NCBI GenBank assembly: GCA_963792025.1 | Contig: CAWBUS010000005.1 | Coordinates: 372,001 to 436,000, forward strand | Reading direction: 5' to 3' | Length of the DNA stretch: 64,000 nt | Source: Ginsengibacter sp963792025 | Lineage (GTDB): Bacteria; Bacteroidota; Bacteroidia; Chitinophagales; Chitinophagaceae | Shown: in pieces, positions 1-8,679 of the stretch | Position numbering within the stretch: the first letter of the stretch is position 1 | How the letters are laid out: every line of letters starts with the position of its first letter | Translations under genes and position numbers: made by a program | The notes under the pieces: model-generated | Databases searched by the model: none | Seen by the model: the letters and a program-made list of their open reading frames with translations, nothing else | Told to the model about the DNA's origin: nothing

Positions 1-1297
1 CGGCACCAACATTAAGCCTGCCTCTTTTGTAACATAAGCCAACACCATAGGAGCGTTGTTTTATATACGATTGATTTGATGAATCAGCCACAAACTGATC
101 CGCGTATAATTTGGTTCCGGCAACATTCATAACGGAGACGCCTGCCTGAAGAAAACTGTTGATTTTATAACTGAAAGATACATCAGCGTCAATACTTTGT
201 TTTTTAACGCTATCATCCATAAAGAAGTTGTAGGCAGTATTGTCACTGCCATCCTGCTCCATCGCAACGAGATGAGGGTTATTAAATTTCTGCCAGATCG
301 ATTTAATGCTTACGCCCACGCTTGCCTTGTTATTTATTTTATATACAGGAGCTACAAAGGCGGCAAATTCCTCTAATTTTTCCTGGTGATTTACGCCGGT
401 AAAGAAGTTTCCGTTATTGGAGGCTCCTATCCCAATAACATCCATCTGTCTTGTTTGATCTTGCTTTGTATAGATTCCACCCAACCCTACAAATAATTGT
501 TTAGCGACCTGGTAATAACCAGACAATTTTATATTATTCTTAAAATTGGCCAATAAACTAATGTTGTTTGGTTTACCCGTAAACGCAATAGCAGATGCAT
601 TCCAAAATACGGCCTCTGAAAGGTTTCGAGAAGGTGCAAAATTGAAACCAGTATTGTCAGTGTTAGTTATAGGAGATGAGTGAAGAAACATCCCATACTT
701 AATCTTCCCAGGATAAATAGTAGTTACTTTGAATAAGCCGACATTGGCAGTAGCAGCTGCGGTAACCAGTTTCTGAAATAAATTTATAAAAGAAACCGGA
801 GCGAGTGCCGGGCTTCCAGGCGCTTTGCCGCTTATATCTTCCGGCGGCAGTCGATGAGCGGAATCCAATAATTGTTCTGAGAGTATATCAGGAAGTTCAG
901 CGTTTTGGCAATTCTCTAATAGCTTCCATCCCTTTACGGTAACATACAATTTAGTTGGGTCTGTATTTCGTTTATCAAGGTCTTCAGAAATAAATATGCG
1001 CTCCACTCTTTTGCAACTGCTGCATTTTGTAATGATATACAATGAAACATCTTTGTCTCTCAAATCCTTTGCATCCCAACCTGTGTTTACCTGGAAAAAA
1101 CCCTGCGGCGTTGTTGTAGTTGCGACCGCAGCTTTGGGATTAAATGATGGAATAATAATAATGTTAACCGCGCCTCTCGTTGAGGTGGCAACTCCGTTAT
1201 TCATGCAACGCAGTGTGCCTTTAATAATAACATCTTGTGCAGTGCCTGCACCGTACCATAATGTGAACAGCGCAGTAATAAAAATAGTTGTTCTCAT
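1..1297 (-). CDS. Outer-membrane beta-barrel-like protein, C-terminus cut by window edge
   Basis: An open frame starts at the ATG at 1297 and runs without a stop off the left edge (432 codons visible). Residues 1-20 form a signal peptide ending in GTAQ. A short beta-rich region follows with a KCSSCKR motif near residue 70. From about residue 190 there are alternating aromatic and hydrophobic strands with glycine-rich turns, for example a YGVGLCY strand at the edge, as in an outer-membrane porin-like barrel. The ATG overlaps the stop of the upstream gene in an ATGA (1294-1297), so the two are probably translationally coupled and may work together. I do not recognise a named family; a role as an outer-membrane channel or secretion accessory is inference. 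Confidence 0.75.
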   Translation of the reverse strand, partial: MRTTIFITALFTLWYGAGTAQDVIIKGTLRCMNNGVATSTRGAVNIIIIPSFNPKAAVATTTTPQGFFQVNTGWDAKDLRDKDVSLYIITKCSSCKRVERIFISEDLDKRNTDPTKLYVTVKGWKLLENCQNAELPDILSEQLLDSAHRLPPEDISGKAPGSPALAPVSFINLFQKLVTAAATANVGLFKVTTIYPGKIKYGMFLHSSPITNTDNTGFNFAPSRNLSEAVFWNASAIAFTGKPNNISLLANFKNNIKLSGYYQVAKQLFVGLGGIYTKQDQTRQMDVIGIGASNNGNFFTGVNHQEKLEEFAAFVAPVYKINNKASVGVSIKSIWQKFNNPHLVAMEQDGSDNTAYNFFMDDSVKKQSIDADVSFSYKINSFLQAGVSVMNVAGTKLYADQFVADSSNQSYIKQRSYGVGLCYKRGRLNVGA

Positions 1298-2163
1298 TTT
1301 CTTTTGCGTTTAGCAGCATTGACTGGTATGGGGTTTAATACAAATTCAATATTATTTTCGCCGGATTCAATTTCAAATTGCTTTGCTTTATCCTCATAAG
1401 CAGGATTAGAAGTAATTAGCGTAATCCGGTCACCGAAATGATAATCAGGAATTGGAATTTCGAAACTCCCATCATTGATTGTTTTGGCAAAGTAGGGTGT
1501 TCCGTCAACGCTTACCTCTACATCTCTAATCGGCCGATCTGCAGCATCTTTAACGGTGCCGGTTATTCGAATAATTTTAGATTGATTTAAGGTAACATCG
1601 ATGGGATTGAAATTGGCAAGGAGTGTATCAACGGTCACACTTTTATATCCGTCACTTACTATATTTATGATAATCTTGTTGCGTAACTGATCGTAAGGTA
1701 TATCGGGGAATATTACCATCCCCTTCTCATTTATTGATGCATCCCGCTGGTAGTGCGGAAATGACAAGGTAACATTGCCTCTTGTTATAGGATTCTTATC
1801 CTGGTCAAATACCCTTATTGAAAGAAACTGGTCAGTTGACCCCTTTGGTAACATAAAGCCACCCAGCACTGTTAAAATAACTCCCACAACGGGGCCGGTA
1901 AATTTATAAGTAACGTTTGACTGAATTCCCTTTAGCGAAGCGTAGGAATTCATAATTCCAAAAATGAGCGCACTAGCTGCCATGCCGAATAGTATCAGCA
2001 CAAGATAAAAAACACGGTCATCCATTTTTTCCGTGCCGCTCTGCTTCATGTAATGAAAATAATAGTACCCGATGAAGATAGCCGCAGTAAGGCTTACAGC
2101 AGAAATGATTAAATAGGTTACAGCAGTAACCGGTTTTCGCGTTGGGGGTTTACCAGCACTCAT
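1294..2163 (-). CDS. Membrane-anchored protein with carboxypeptidase-regulatory-like domain
   Basis: A 289-residue protein. Hydrophobic segments at about residues 14-36, 48-68 and 86-104 suggest two to three transmembrane helices. The remainder is beta-rich and reads as one or two carboxypeptidase-regulatory-like (transthyretin-fold) modules: 'ITGTVKDAADRPIRDVEVSVDGTPYFAKT' near residues 197-225 carries the usual G-V-(K/R)-D-x(4)-P-(I/L)-x-x-(A/V) signature. No catalytic motif is visible. Its stop overlaps the start of the next outer-membrane gene by four bases, pointing to one operon whose products may span the envelope together. The C-terminus is very basic (KRKRK). Function unknown. Confidence 0.8.
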   Translation of the reverse strand: MSAGKPPTRKPVTAVTYLIISAVSLTAAIFIGYYYFHYMKQSGTEKMDDRVFYLVLILFGMAASALIFGIMNSYASLKGIQSNVTYKFTGPVVGVILTVLGGFMLPKGSTDQFLSIRVFDQDKNPITRGNVTLSFPHYQRDASINEKGMVIFPDIPYDQLRNKIIINIVSDGYKSVTVDTLLANFNPIDVTLNQSKIIRITGTVKDAADRPIRDVEVSVDGTPYFAKTINDGSFEIPIPDYHFGDRITLITSNPAYEDKAKQFEIESGENNIEFVLNPIPVNAAKRKRK

Positions 2164-2387
2164 CTTACCTGATTATATTGTTATAATTCAATAAAGGATA
2201 CAGGATAAAAATTTCTGTGGTAATAAGAAGCTTAAAAGTAAGCGGTGTTTGTTTTTAGCAGGATTGTTGAATTGCAATTGAAAATTAATAAAAAAATTTG
2301 CATCATGCAATTCCTATTTATAACAATAACATAATCAATAAAAAATACTGCGCTTTTTAAAAGCAACTTGTTATTAATAACTGGTTT

Positions 2388-2711
2388 TTAGTTGATATCA
2401 ATTGTATCATAAACAACCACTTTACTCCATAAGTGCGAACACTCTTCAACAAATTTTAAGTGAACCGGATCTGTTTGATAACTATCCTGGTCTTCTTTAT
2501 TATCAAAAAGCAATAACCACGAAACGCTGTAAGAACTATCGATGACACCGCGATTTGTCGCCGCTGGTTTACCAATATGAAAATTTTTTATAGTGGGCAC
2601 AACAGAAAGTTTTTTCAAACCTTCTATAAGTTGATTGAGTTCATTTAAGCTTTCCGAATTTTTAAGCCAGAAATAAACATGATGGATAAATCCATTTTTT
2701 TCAATGATCAT
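2388..2711 (-). CDS. Dabb (stress-responsive A/B barrel) domain protein
   Basis: A 107-residue single-domain protein of the Dabb family, a dimeric ferredoxin-like fold. Diagnostic features are the N-terminal HHVYFWLKN strand (family pattern H-x-V-x-F/W-x-L/F-K), the helix with LNQLIEGLKKL, and the central SYSVSWLLLFDNKEDQDSYQTDPVHLKFVEE, which matches the (F/L)xxF-x-(D/S)xxxxxxYxxHPxHxxF pattern. No catalytic residues are established for most family members. The gene lies five bases downstream of the mscS-like gene and is probably cotranscribed with it. Family assignment is firm; the biological role is unknown. Confidence 0.85.
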   Translation of the reverse strand: MIIEKNGFIHHVYFWLKNSESLNELNQLIEGLKKLSVVPTIKNFHIGKPAATNRGVIDSSYSVSWLLLFDNKEDQDSYQTDPVHLKFVEECSHLWSKVVVYDTIDIN

Positions 2712-2716
2712 AGTAA

Positions 2717-3634
2717 TTAAGTTTTATTCTTCTCATTTTGGTTAACGGTATGTACCGAAATTTCATTTAATGGAACGCCACCTTTAATTCCAAAATCCAA
2801 TGTACGAATCGGAAATGGAATCATAATATTATTGTCGTCGTAAGCTTTTTTTATTTGCATAATGGCTTCACTACCCACTTGAAGATAAATTGGTTGATCG
2901 GTAGAGTTAACCCACAACCTGATTACAAAATTTATTGAACTATCGCCAAACTCCTGGTAGAACATGGTTGTCTCGTCTTCCTGCGATAAGCCTTCAAGGC
3001 CCTTTACTGCGTTTAAAGTCACTTCCTTTACCTTACTTAAATCTTCGCCATATGAAACTCCAATAGTAAGATCAAATCTTCTTTTACCAAGCAAAGAATA
3101 ATTTTCTATAGGATTCTGAAATACATCTTTATTGGGAATGATTACCATTTCACCCTGGAAGGTGCGGATGGTAGTATCGCGAAGATTTATTTCTTCTACC
3201 TTGCCCATGTAGTCTTTTATTTTTACGATATCGCCGATATGCAATGGCCGACGGAACGAAATAAAAACACCGGAGATAAAATTTCCTGCAATATCCTGGA
3301 ACGCCAAAGCCAATGCCAAACCAGCTATTCCTGCGCCAGCCAAAACAGAAGTAACTGCCTTATCGAGTTGAAGAATACTTAGAACTGAAAACAAGGCTAT
3401 GCCTATGAAGAATATGTAAATTATCGACGTAAATAAATTGTTTAGCGTCGTATTCGTTGAAACTCTTGCAATAAGCTTCGCAGCAATTTTTTTAATTCGT
3501 TTCGCTAAAAAAAGTCCAATTACTAATACAACTGCGGCGAGTAAAATATTCGGTAACATCTTCACAAAGCCCTGCATCCATTCAGTGAGCTTTTCCATGA
3601 TTAGCTTATATGCTTCATTTATATCCATCAACAT
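2717..3634 (-). CDS. MscS-family small-conductance mechanosensitive channel
   Basis: About 305 residues. Three N-terminal transmembrane helices lie between residues ~15 and ~110, the third being the glycine/alanine-rich pore helix (AGAGIAGLALALAFQDIAGNFISG) typical of MscS TM3. The beta domain follows (RPLHIGDIVKI-x-G-VEEINLRDTTIRTFQGEMVIIPN), then the alpha/beta vestibule. Such channels open under membrane tension and release solutes in hypo-osmotic shock. The longest frame begins with TTG at 3646, but ATG codons at 3634 and 3628 fit better with family length; I chose 3634. The Dabb gene follows five bases downstream. No unusual residues are seen. Confidence 0.92.
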   Translation of the reverse strand: MLMDINEAYKLIMEKLTEWMQGFVKMLPNILLAAVVLVIGLFLAKRIKKIAAKLIARVSTNTTLNNLFTSIIYIFFIGIALFSVLSILQLDKAVTSVLAGAGIAGLALALAFQDIAGNFISGVFISFRRPLHIGDIVKIKDYMGKVEEINLRDTTIRTFQGEMVIIPNKDVFQNPIENYSLLGKRRFDLTIGVSYGEDLSKVKEVTLNAVKGLEGLSQEDETTMFYQEFGDSSINFVIRLWVNSTDQPIYLQVGSEAIMQIKKAYDDNNIMIPFPIRTLDFGIKGGVPLNEISVHTVNQNEKNKT

Positions 3635-3692
3635 TCGATATAACAATAATTGTACGAAGAATTTTGAGCAGCAGAAATATAACCATACTTTA

Positions 3693-6167
3693 TCAGAAAG
3701 AAAAAATTGCTTTTAAGCAGATATTTCTTCCCATATTAAACATGCCGGTGTGGCCATTAGGAGACGCTAAATAATATTCAAAATATTTAAGGCGACTTAA
3801 GTTAGATTGGTATGCCTTGTTGAAGATATTATTAACGTCCACCTGGAATTCTAAGCTATTTTTCTTATCGTAGTTAATTTGGGAATTTACTGAAAAATTA
3901 AAAAGCGTAAAAGCAGGAGTAACTGTTTCAGTGTTGTTTAATGCGAGGAAGCGATTTTGCGCTGCGTCATATTCTAATTCTGCTTTTACATTAACGGATG
4001 AAATTGTTTCAGATTTTGTTTTTATATCCTGGCTAACGCTGCTAATTAATTTTGCAGGAGGAATCAGCGGTAAATATTCCCCGTCATTTCCTTTATGCTG
4101 GTAATTGGATTTCCTGTTGTATCCATAAATTATTGAAAAGGCATTGTCAAAAGAAAATCCTTTCATAATGGAAGGGCGAAGACTTCCTGAAATTTCCATT
4201 CCATATAATTGTGCTGATGACTGTTGATATTGATAGGTTCTATCGCCCTGGGCATTTACTATAGCATTTCCATTTGCGTCGGTTAATTGAGATAGATAAA
4301 TATAATTTTGGATGTTATTATTGAAAATGCTAATGGTTGCGGCAATTTCCTTATAAAATAATTCGGCACTTATATCTTCCTGCAAACTAAATTCCGGGAC
4401 AAAATTTCTATTGCCTAAGTATATAATATGAGCACCCGGATCGAGCCCGTTCGACCCAAATTCGGTAATATTAGGCGCTCTGTAACCCTTTGCAATGTTG
4501 GCTTTCAGGCTGATGTTCTTATCTATTTCATAAGTTGCTCCGAGACTAAGTGAGGTTCCGCCGAATGCTTTATTAAAAGCGGGAAATTGTAAATGAGCGC
4601 CTGCTGTATCGGGTAGTGAAACTTCTTTAGTGAACGAATTTGTTGTATCAGTACTGGTATAAAAATCATTCCCTTTCAAGTGCCGGATATCATATCTTAG
4701 GCCACCGCTTAATGTCCATTTATTTTGTTTCCATTTTGCGTAAACATAACTTCCTGCGTCCAGTAAATTATAATTAGGAATAGGAAAATCAGTTGCATTT
4801 TTACTTTTGTTATCCTGGTACATCCCGTTTATTCCGATAGTAAAGGCAGTGTTTAAAATTTCAGGAGCATTGTAACGTAGTCCATAATTAAGTGTGTTTA
4901 ATCTCACAAATAACCCGGCTTGCATCGGATCAGTAGGATGATCAAATTCTCTTCTAATGTTTTGTTGAAATGCCAAAAGAAAATCCATATCACCTTTTCC
5001 CACTTCATAGTGATTATTACTATACATTCTATAATGTTGAATTCGCTGGTGCAGAGGACTCAACTTATAAGAATTTAATTCTCCTTCTGAAACAATCGGG
5101 CGATTTTTGATATCATCCAATGAACCCTCATAGATTTGTTTGGTGAATCTTCTCGTTAGTGAATCGCGGCTACCATCCGGGATTCCCTGTAAATTATTGT
5201 ACAAGGTAGCGTTCAGATCAGAATAGCCTTTACCGTTAGTATATTTAATTGTTGCCGAAGCATTGCTTTCGCGAAAGCCAGTGTTGTAAACTCTTCCATC
5301 GATGCTGTTTATATAATTTTTTGCTATTCGATATGATCCACGCAATACGTAAGCCCAATGAATATTCGCATAATTCAACCTGAATCCATTTCCTGATAAA
5401 CCATTATTGCCCTGGAATTCCGACAATATTTTACCATGAATTTTGCCGTCATTGTCGTGTGGCATGGAAGGTATTAAACTCACTACCCCTGCCAACGCAT
5501 CAGAGCCATACATTAGACTGGCTGGCCCCTTTATCACTTCTCCTCTTTCAATATTATAGGCATCTACTTCAACGCCATGTTCATCTCCCCATTGCTGCCC
5601 TTCCTGCCTTACGCCATCATATAATGTAAGAACCCGGTTATACCCAAGACCGCGGATGAAGGGCTTCGAAATATTTGGGCCCGTTTTCACTGCATTAAGT
5701 CCGGGTACGCTTTTTACAAGTACATCAATGATATTGCTCTCACTGGTGAGCTCAATTTTTTTTAATGAAACCGTATTGACCGGAATAGGATTTTCCCTTT
5801 CCAATGTAGCTTTTGAAACACCTGTTACAATAATTTCATTTAAAAATCCTGTCAAAGGTTTCAATAAAATCACGTAACTCTTCTTTCCGGGAGCAAGTTG
5901 AATCGTATCGTTACTGTAATTGAGCGATGATATAATTATTTTGTGCTCTGATAAAACACCTGGTACCGGCATGATAAATTTGCCATAGGTGTCAGAAGTT
6001 GTTCCAGTCTTAGAACCGGCAATTATAATACTACCGGACGCAATCGGCTGCAGGGTCATTGCATCTTTCACAATTCCTGTTATAACGGGCACCTGTGCGT
6101 TACAACCCGCTGATACAAATAAACACAATGCAATTAAAATAACCCTGCAAATGTAGATGCCTTTCAT
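3693..6167 (-). CDS. TonB-dependent outer-membrane receptor, probable metal/siderophore type
   Basis: An 824-residue receptor. It has a signal peptide with a cysteine at residue 22 (VSAGCNAQ), which may be a lipobox or just a cleavage region; a carboxypeptidase-regulatory-like beta-sandwich (residues ~28-105); a plug (~110-225) with PIPVNTVSLKKIEL, the KTGPNISKPFIRGLGYNRVLTLYDGV segment and VIKGPASLMYGSDALAGVV; and a 22-strand barrel ending in an aromatic residue (AIFSF). Plug and barrel layout match FecA/BtuB-like importers rather than SusC. It is divergent from a DtxR-family regulator and its promoter carries a DtxR-like operator, so iron or manganese chelate uptake repressed by metal is the natural inference. 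Substrate is not readable from sequence. Confidence 0.9.
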   Translation of the reverse strand: MKGIYICRVILIALCLFVSAGCNAQVPVITGIVKDAMTLQPIASGSIIIAGSKTGTTSDTYGKFIMPVPGVLSEHKIIISSLNYSNDTIQLAPGKKSYVILLKPLTGFLNEIIVTGVSKATLERENPIPVNTVSLKKIELTSESNIIDVLVKSVPGLNAVKTGPNISKPFIRGLGYNRVLTLYDGVRQEGQQWGDEHGVEVDAYNIERGEVIKGPASLMYGSDALAGVVSLIPSMPHDNDGKIHGKILSEFQGNNGLSGNGFRLNYANIHWAYVLRGSYRIAKNYINSIDGRVYNTGFRESNASATIKYTNGKGYSDLNATLYNNLQGIPDGSRDSLTRRFTKQIYEGSLDDIKNRPIVSEGELNSYKLSPLHQRIQHYRMYSNNHYEVGKGDMDFLLAFQQNIRREFDHPTDPMQAGLFVRLNTLNYGLRYNAPEILNTAFTIGINGMYQDNKSKNATDFPIPNYNLLDAGSYVYAKWKQNKWTLSGGLRYDIRHLKGNDFYTSTDTTNSFTKEVSLPDTAGAHLQFPAFNKAFGGTSLSLGATYEIDKNISLKANIAKGYRAPNITEFGSNGLDPGAHIIYLGNRNFVPEFSLQEDISAELFYKEIAATISIFNNNIQNYIYLSQLTDANGNAIVNAQGDRTYQYQQSSAQLYGMEISGSLRPSIMKGFSFDNAFSIIYGYNRKSNYQHKGNDGEYLPLIPPAKLISSVSQDIKTKSETISSVNVKAELEYDAAQNRFLALNNTETVTPAFTLFNFSVNSQINYDKKNSLEFQVDVNNIFNKAYQSNLSRLKYFEYYLASPNGHTGMFNMGRNICLKAIFSF

Positions 6168-6190
6168 TAGTCCGCTTATTATTTTACATG

Positions 6191-6220
6191 CAAATATAAA
6201 AAGTTAGATTACACTAACAA
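6191..6220 (-). promoter_or_regulatory. Bacteroidota-type promoter of the TonB-dependent receptor
   Basis: Read on the minus strand, TTG (6218-6220) is followed by exactly 19 bases and then TATATTTG (6191-6198). This matches the Bacteroidota primary-sigma consensus TTG-N19-TAnnTTTG. Transcription should begin about seven bases further on, near 6184, giving a leader of roughly 17 bases before the ATG at 6167. The DtxR-like operator occupies nearly the whole spacer. Confidence 0.8.
6203..6218. promoter_or_regulatory. Candidate DtxR/MntR-family operator
   Basis: GTTAGATTACACTAAC is an interrupted palindrome with perfect five-base arms (GTTAG/CTAAC) around a six-base centre; 12 of 16 positions are symmetric. 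DtxR-type operators have similar TTAG...CTAA arms. It sits between the -33 and -7 elements of the receptor promoter, where a bound repressor would exclude RNA polymerase, and about 100 bases upstream of the DtxR-family gene itself. The protein-site pairing is inference from position and symmetry. Confidence 0.65.
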
Positions 6221-6269
6221 ATTTATTAGAGTTATTTATTTTTAAATCAGTTTATTCTAAAGTGTTATA

Positions 6270-6297
6270 TTGAGTTTCAATTTATTAATTGACTTTG
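6270..6297 (+). promoter_or_regulatory. Possible promoter of the DtxR-family gene
   Basis: TTG at 6270-6272 and TGACTTTG at 6290-6297 (one mismatch to TAnnTTTG) are separated by 17 bases, two fewer than the usual 19. Position upstream of the GTG start at 6322 fits, but the match is imperfect. Confidence 0.35.
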
Positions 6298-6321
6298 TAC
6301 TAAGGCTTTAAAAAATCAAAC

Positions 6322-6990
6322 GTGAACAATTCCTTTACAGAAGAAAATTACCTGAAGGCGCTCTACAACCTGACAAGTGAAACGGGTGAAGCAGAAGTAA
6401 ATGTAAACGACCTTTCCAAACGCCTTGGTATAAAAATGCCGACTGTAACCAGCATGATGAAAAAACTGGCCCTAAAAAAATTGATTCATTATGAAAGCTA
6501 TAAGCCAGTTCAACTTACGGAAAAGGGGAAAAAAGAAGCAGGCCTCATTATTAGAAAACACCGATTAACAGAAATGTTCCTGGTGGAAAAAATGAATTTC
6601 GGCTGGGAGAATGTACATGATATTGCTGAACAGATTGAACATATTCAGTCTCCTGCTTTTTTTGAAAAAATGGATGAATTACTGGGCTTTCCAAAAATCG
6701 ATCCTCATGGTTCACCTATTCCCGATCAAACTGGCAAAATGGTTTGGAAAGCTTATGATAAATTAAGTGACTGCAAAGCCGGCGAAACGGCAATCGTATC
6801 TGCCATATTGAATACCACTTCAGAGTTTTTGAAATTTCTCAACAACAGGGAAATACATCTTGGATTGAAAATAAAAATAAAATCAGTTGAAGCATTTGAC
6901 AAATCAATGGTGGTGAGTTACGGCAAAAAACAAAGTGAAACGCTTAGCTACGTAGTCTGTGAAAGGTTATTGGTGGAAAAAAAGAAATAG
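6322..6990 (+). CDS. DtxR/MntR-family metal-dependent transcriptional regulator
   Basis: A 222-residue repressor starting at GTG. Residues 1-65 form the winged helix-turn-helix (NVNDLSKRLGIKMPTVTSMMKKLALKKLIHYESYKPVQLTEKG). Residues ~70-140 are the metal-binding dimerisation domain, with the family's histidine and glutamates visible in ENVHDIAEQIEHIQSP and the DPHGSPIP signature. Residues ~150-220 are an SH3/FeoA-like C-terminal domain. The protein would use Fe(II) or Mn(II) as co-repressor. It is divergent from the TonB-dependent receptor whose promoter contains a GTTAG-N6-CTAAC palindrome. Which metal is sensed cannot be decided here. Confidence 0.92.
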   Translation: MNNSFTEENYLKALYNLTSETGEAEVNVNDLSKRLGIKMPTVTSMMKKLALKKLIHYESYKPVQLTEKGKKEAGLIIRKHRLTEMFLVEKMNFGWENVHDIAEQIEHIQSPAFFEKMDELLGFPKIDPHGSPIPDQTGKMVWKAYDKLSDCKAGETAIVSAILNTTSEFLKFLNNREIHLGLKIKIKSVEAFDKSMVVSYGKKQSETLSYVVCERLLVEKKK

Positions 6991-7000
6991 GCGAAATACA

Positions 7001-8668
7001 TCAGCTCCAGTCAAACGCAACTTCCTGGCTATCGAGTTTCCATTTTACAGGCCACTGATTCGTAAGCCAATCAACAGGTTCTGCAACAGGCTGAGGCCTG
7101 GCAGCATTTATAAAACTTTGCTTAATAAATTCTTTTTGTTCCTCGCCAACCGCATCAGGTTGCGCAGAAATAAAAAGCGGCGCACTACTCTTCGCTAGCA
7201 ATTCCATCCACTGTTTGTTTTTACTCCAGGGAATTTCATTAGTAAGGCCAACGCAATCTCCATCGGCTTCGTAAAAAGTTTCATGTTGCACCATTCTAAA
7301 ACCAAGCGTATTAACACCCATCTTTCTTGTGCGATCCCATTCCTTTCCACTGGTATCATCACCAATTCGATTAAGTTCAAAAATACCTGCTGACAAATGG
7401 CTCACCGTATTGCACCCGATTAAATAAAGCGGCCCCGCAGCTTCACGAATGTTGTTATACAAATTCAAGACAATTTCAGCATTGGTCCTGGTGTTATCAT
7501 TAAACTGCCATCCTGGTGTAGTCATTCCATCATCCATTTGAAAACCCCACTTTCCAAAAATGTCAAAAGTGCTGTAGTCATGTTTTACTATTTCAAATCC
7601 CCATTGCCTGTAAGTGTTCCAAAGATTTTTTATTCGTTCAATATTTTGGGGAATTGTTGGGTCCAATATCGGATTCTTCGGATCATCACGGCCAGGGATA
7701 GACGGAGCTAATAAACTTTTCTTATCATTGTGTCGTGCACAAAGCGGCCTTGTCCACAAGCCGGGCCGCATACCAATTTTCTTAATGTCATCGGCCAGTT
7801 TTTTCATGTCGCCGAACTTGCTGTTAGATACACTAAAATCATCACCCCAGCAACAATCATCAGGCAATAACGGAGACTTAATTGCCCATCCTGCATCAAT
7901 AACCGAAAATGGCGGATTGTCTGCATTGCTTGCCAATGCTGCCATCATGGAAGTTGTTTCTAAAATCAGCGCAGCCGAATTACTTCCATAAGCAAAGTAC
8001 CAATCGTTGATACCGTAAACTGGCTTCTCTGTCAAGCGGGGATTGTCGCACATCTGCGTACAAAATCTTCTGAGTGTTGCAAATGCATTTTCTTTTCCTT
8101 CATTTTGTGTTGCAACAATATCAGCCGCATGCAATGTCCTGCTGTGTAAGGCAATGCCATTGCCTCCTGTTCTTGTGTCGAGCGTTAATTGCAATTTGTT
8201 ATTGGAAATTTGCCATGAGCAAAAAGTATTGCACCCTGTTTTTACACCGAAGCATATTGTGTTATTTCCATCGTGTGCAACACAATACCATGGCAATTTT
8301 TTTGAAACATTTATTTTCCCCCAACCTAGATCTCCGTAACTTCTTTCCCACGCATCTCCAAAAATAGATGCTGTATTTGCCGTAGCATATTTCCATGAAA
8401 GCCTAACTTCTTTTAAAAGCATAGTTGGCGATTGAACATACGCTTCAATTTTATCATCTAATTTCTTTAATTCAATAATTACATCTTTATACGTCCATTT
8501 TTGCTTGTCGGATGATTGCAAAGAAATGTATGCATCATCTGAAAGTATTTCTACTGCATCAGGCATTTGAATGAGCAAATTCTTTTTATCACCTGCTTTT
8601 GTAAAATCGGCGATTAATAATCCGGCGAGTGAAAGGGATGATATTTTAAGAAAGTTTCTTCGTTGCAT
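7001..8668 (-). CDS. Exported alpha-galactosidase-like glycoside hydrolase (GH36/GH27-type barrel)
   Basis: A 555-residue protein beginning MQRRNFLKIS, a twin-arginine-like export signal followed by a hydrophobic stretch. Residues ~30-210 are a beta-sandwich N-domain and ~215-510 a TIM barrel resembling clan GH-D: GINDWYFAYG opens the barrel, FSVIDAGW is strand 2, MRPGLWTRP strand 3, and FEIVKHDYS carries the predicted nucleophile Asp364 in the K-x-D context of GH27/GH36. The acid/base is probably within RIGDDTSGKEWD (Asp437 or Asp438). The expected activity is hydrolysis of alpha-galactosides or a related alpha-linked sugar. It converges with the DtxR-family gene. Exact family and substrate are uncertain. 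Confidence 0.75.
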   Translation of the reverse strand: MQRRNFLKISSLSLAGLLIADFTKAGDKKNLLIQMPDAVEILSDDAYISLQSSDKQKWTYKDVIIELKKLDDKIEAYVQSPTMLLKEVRLSWKYATANTASIFGDAWERSYGDLGWGKINVSKKLPWYCVAHDGNNTICFGVKTGCNTFCSWQISNNKLQLTLDTRTGGNGIALHSRTLHAADIVATQNEGKENAFATLRRFCTQMCDNPRLTEKPVYGINDWYFAYGSNSAALILETTSMMAALASNADNPPFSVIDAGWAIKSPLLPDDCCWGDDFSVSNSKFGDMKKLADDIKKIGMRPGLWTRPLCARHNDKKSLLAPSIPGRDDPKNPILDPTIPQNIERIKNLWNTYRQWGFEIVKHDYSTFDIFGKWGFQMDDGMTTPGWQFNDNTRTNAEIVLNLYNNIREAAGPLYLIGCNTVSHLSAGIFELNRIGDDTSGKEWDRTRKMGVNTLGFRMVQHETFYEADGDCVGLTNEIPWSKNKQWMELLAKSSAPLFISAQPDAVGEEQKEFIKQSFINAARPQPVAEPVDWLTNQWPVKWKLDSQEVAFDWS

Positions 8669-8679
8669 TGAAAGTATTT

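Noticed and set aside
996..1313. A 105-codon plus-strand ORF
   Set aside because: It is antisense to the signal-peptide end of the outer-membrane barrel gene, which has clear coding structure.
7614..8367. Long plus-strand ORFs opposite the alpha-galactosidase-like gene
   Set aside because: They lack recognisable domains and overlap a gene with a full hydrolase barrel and export signal.
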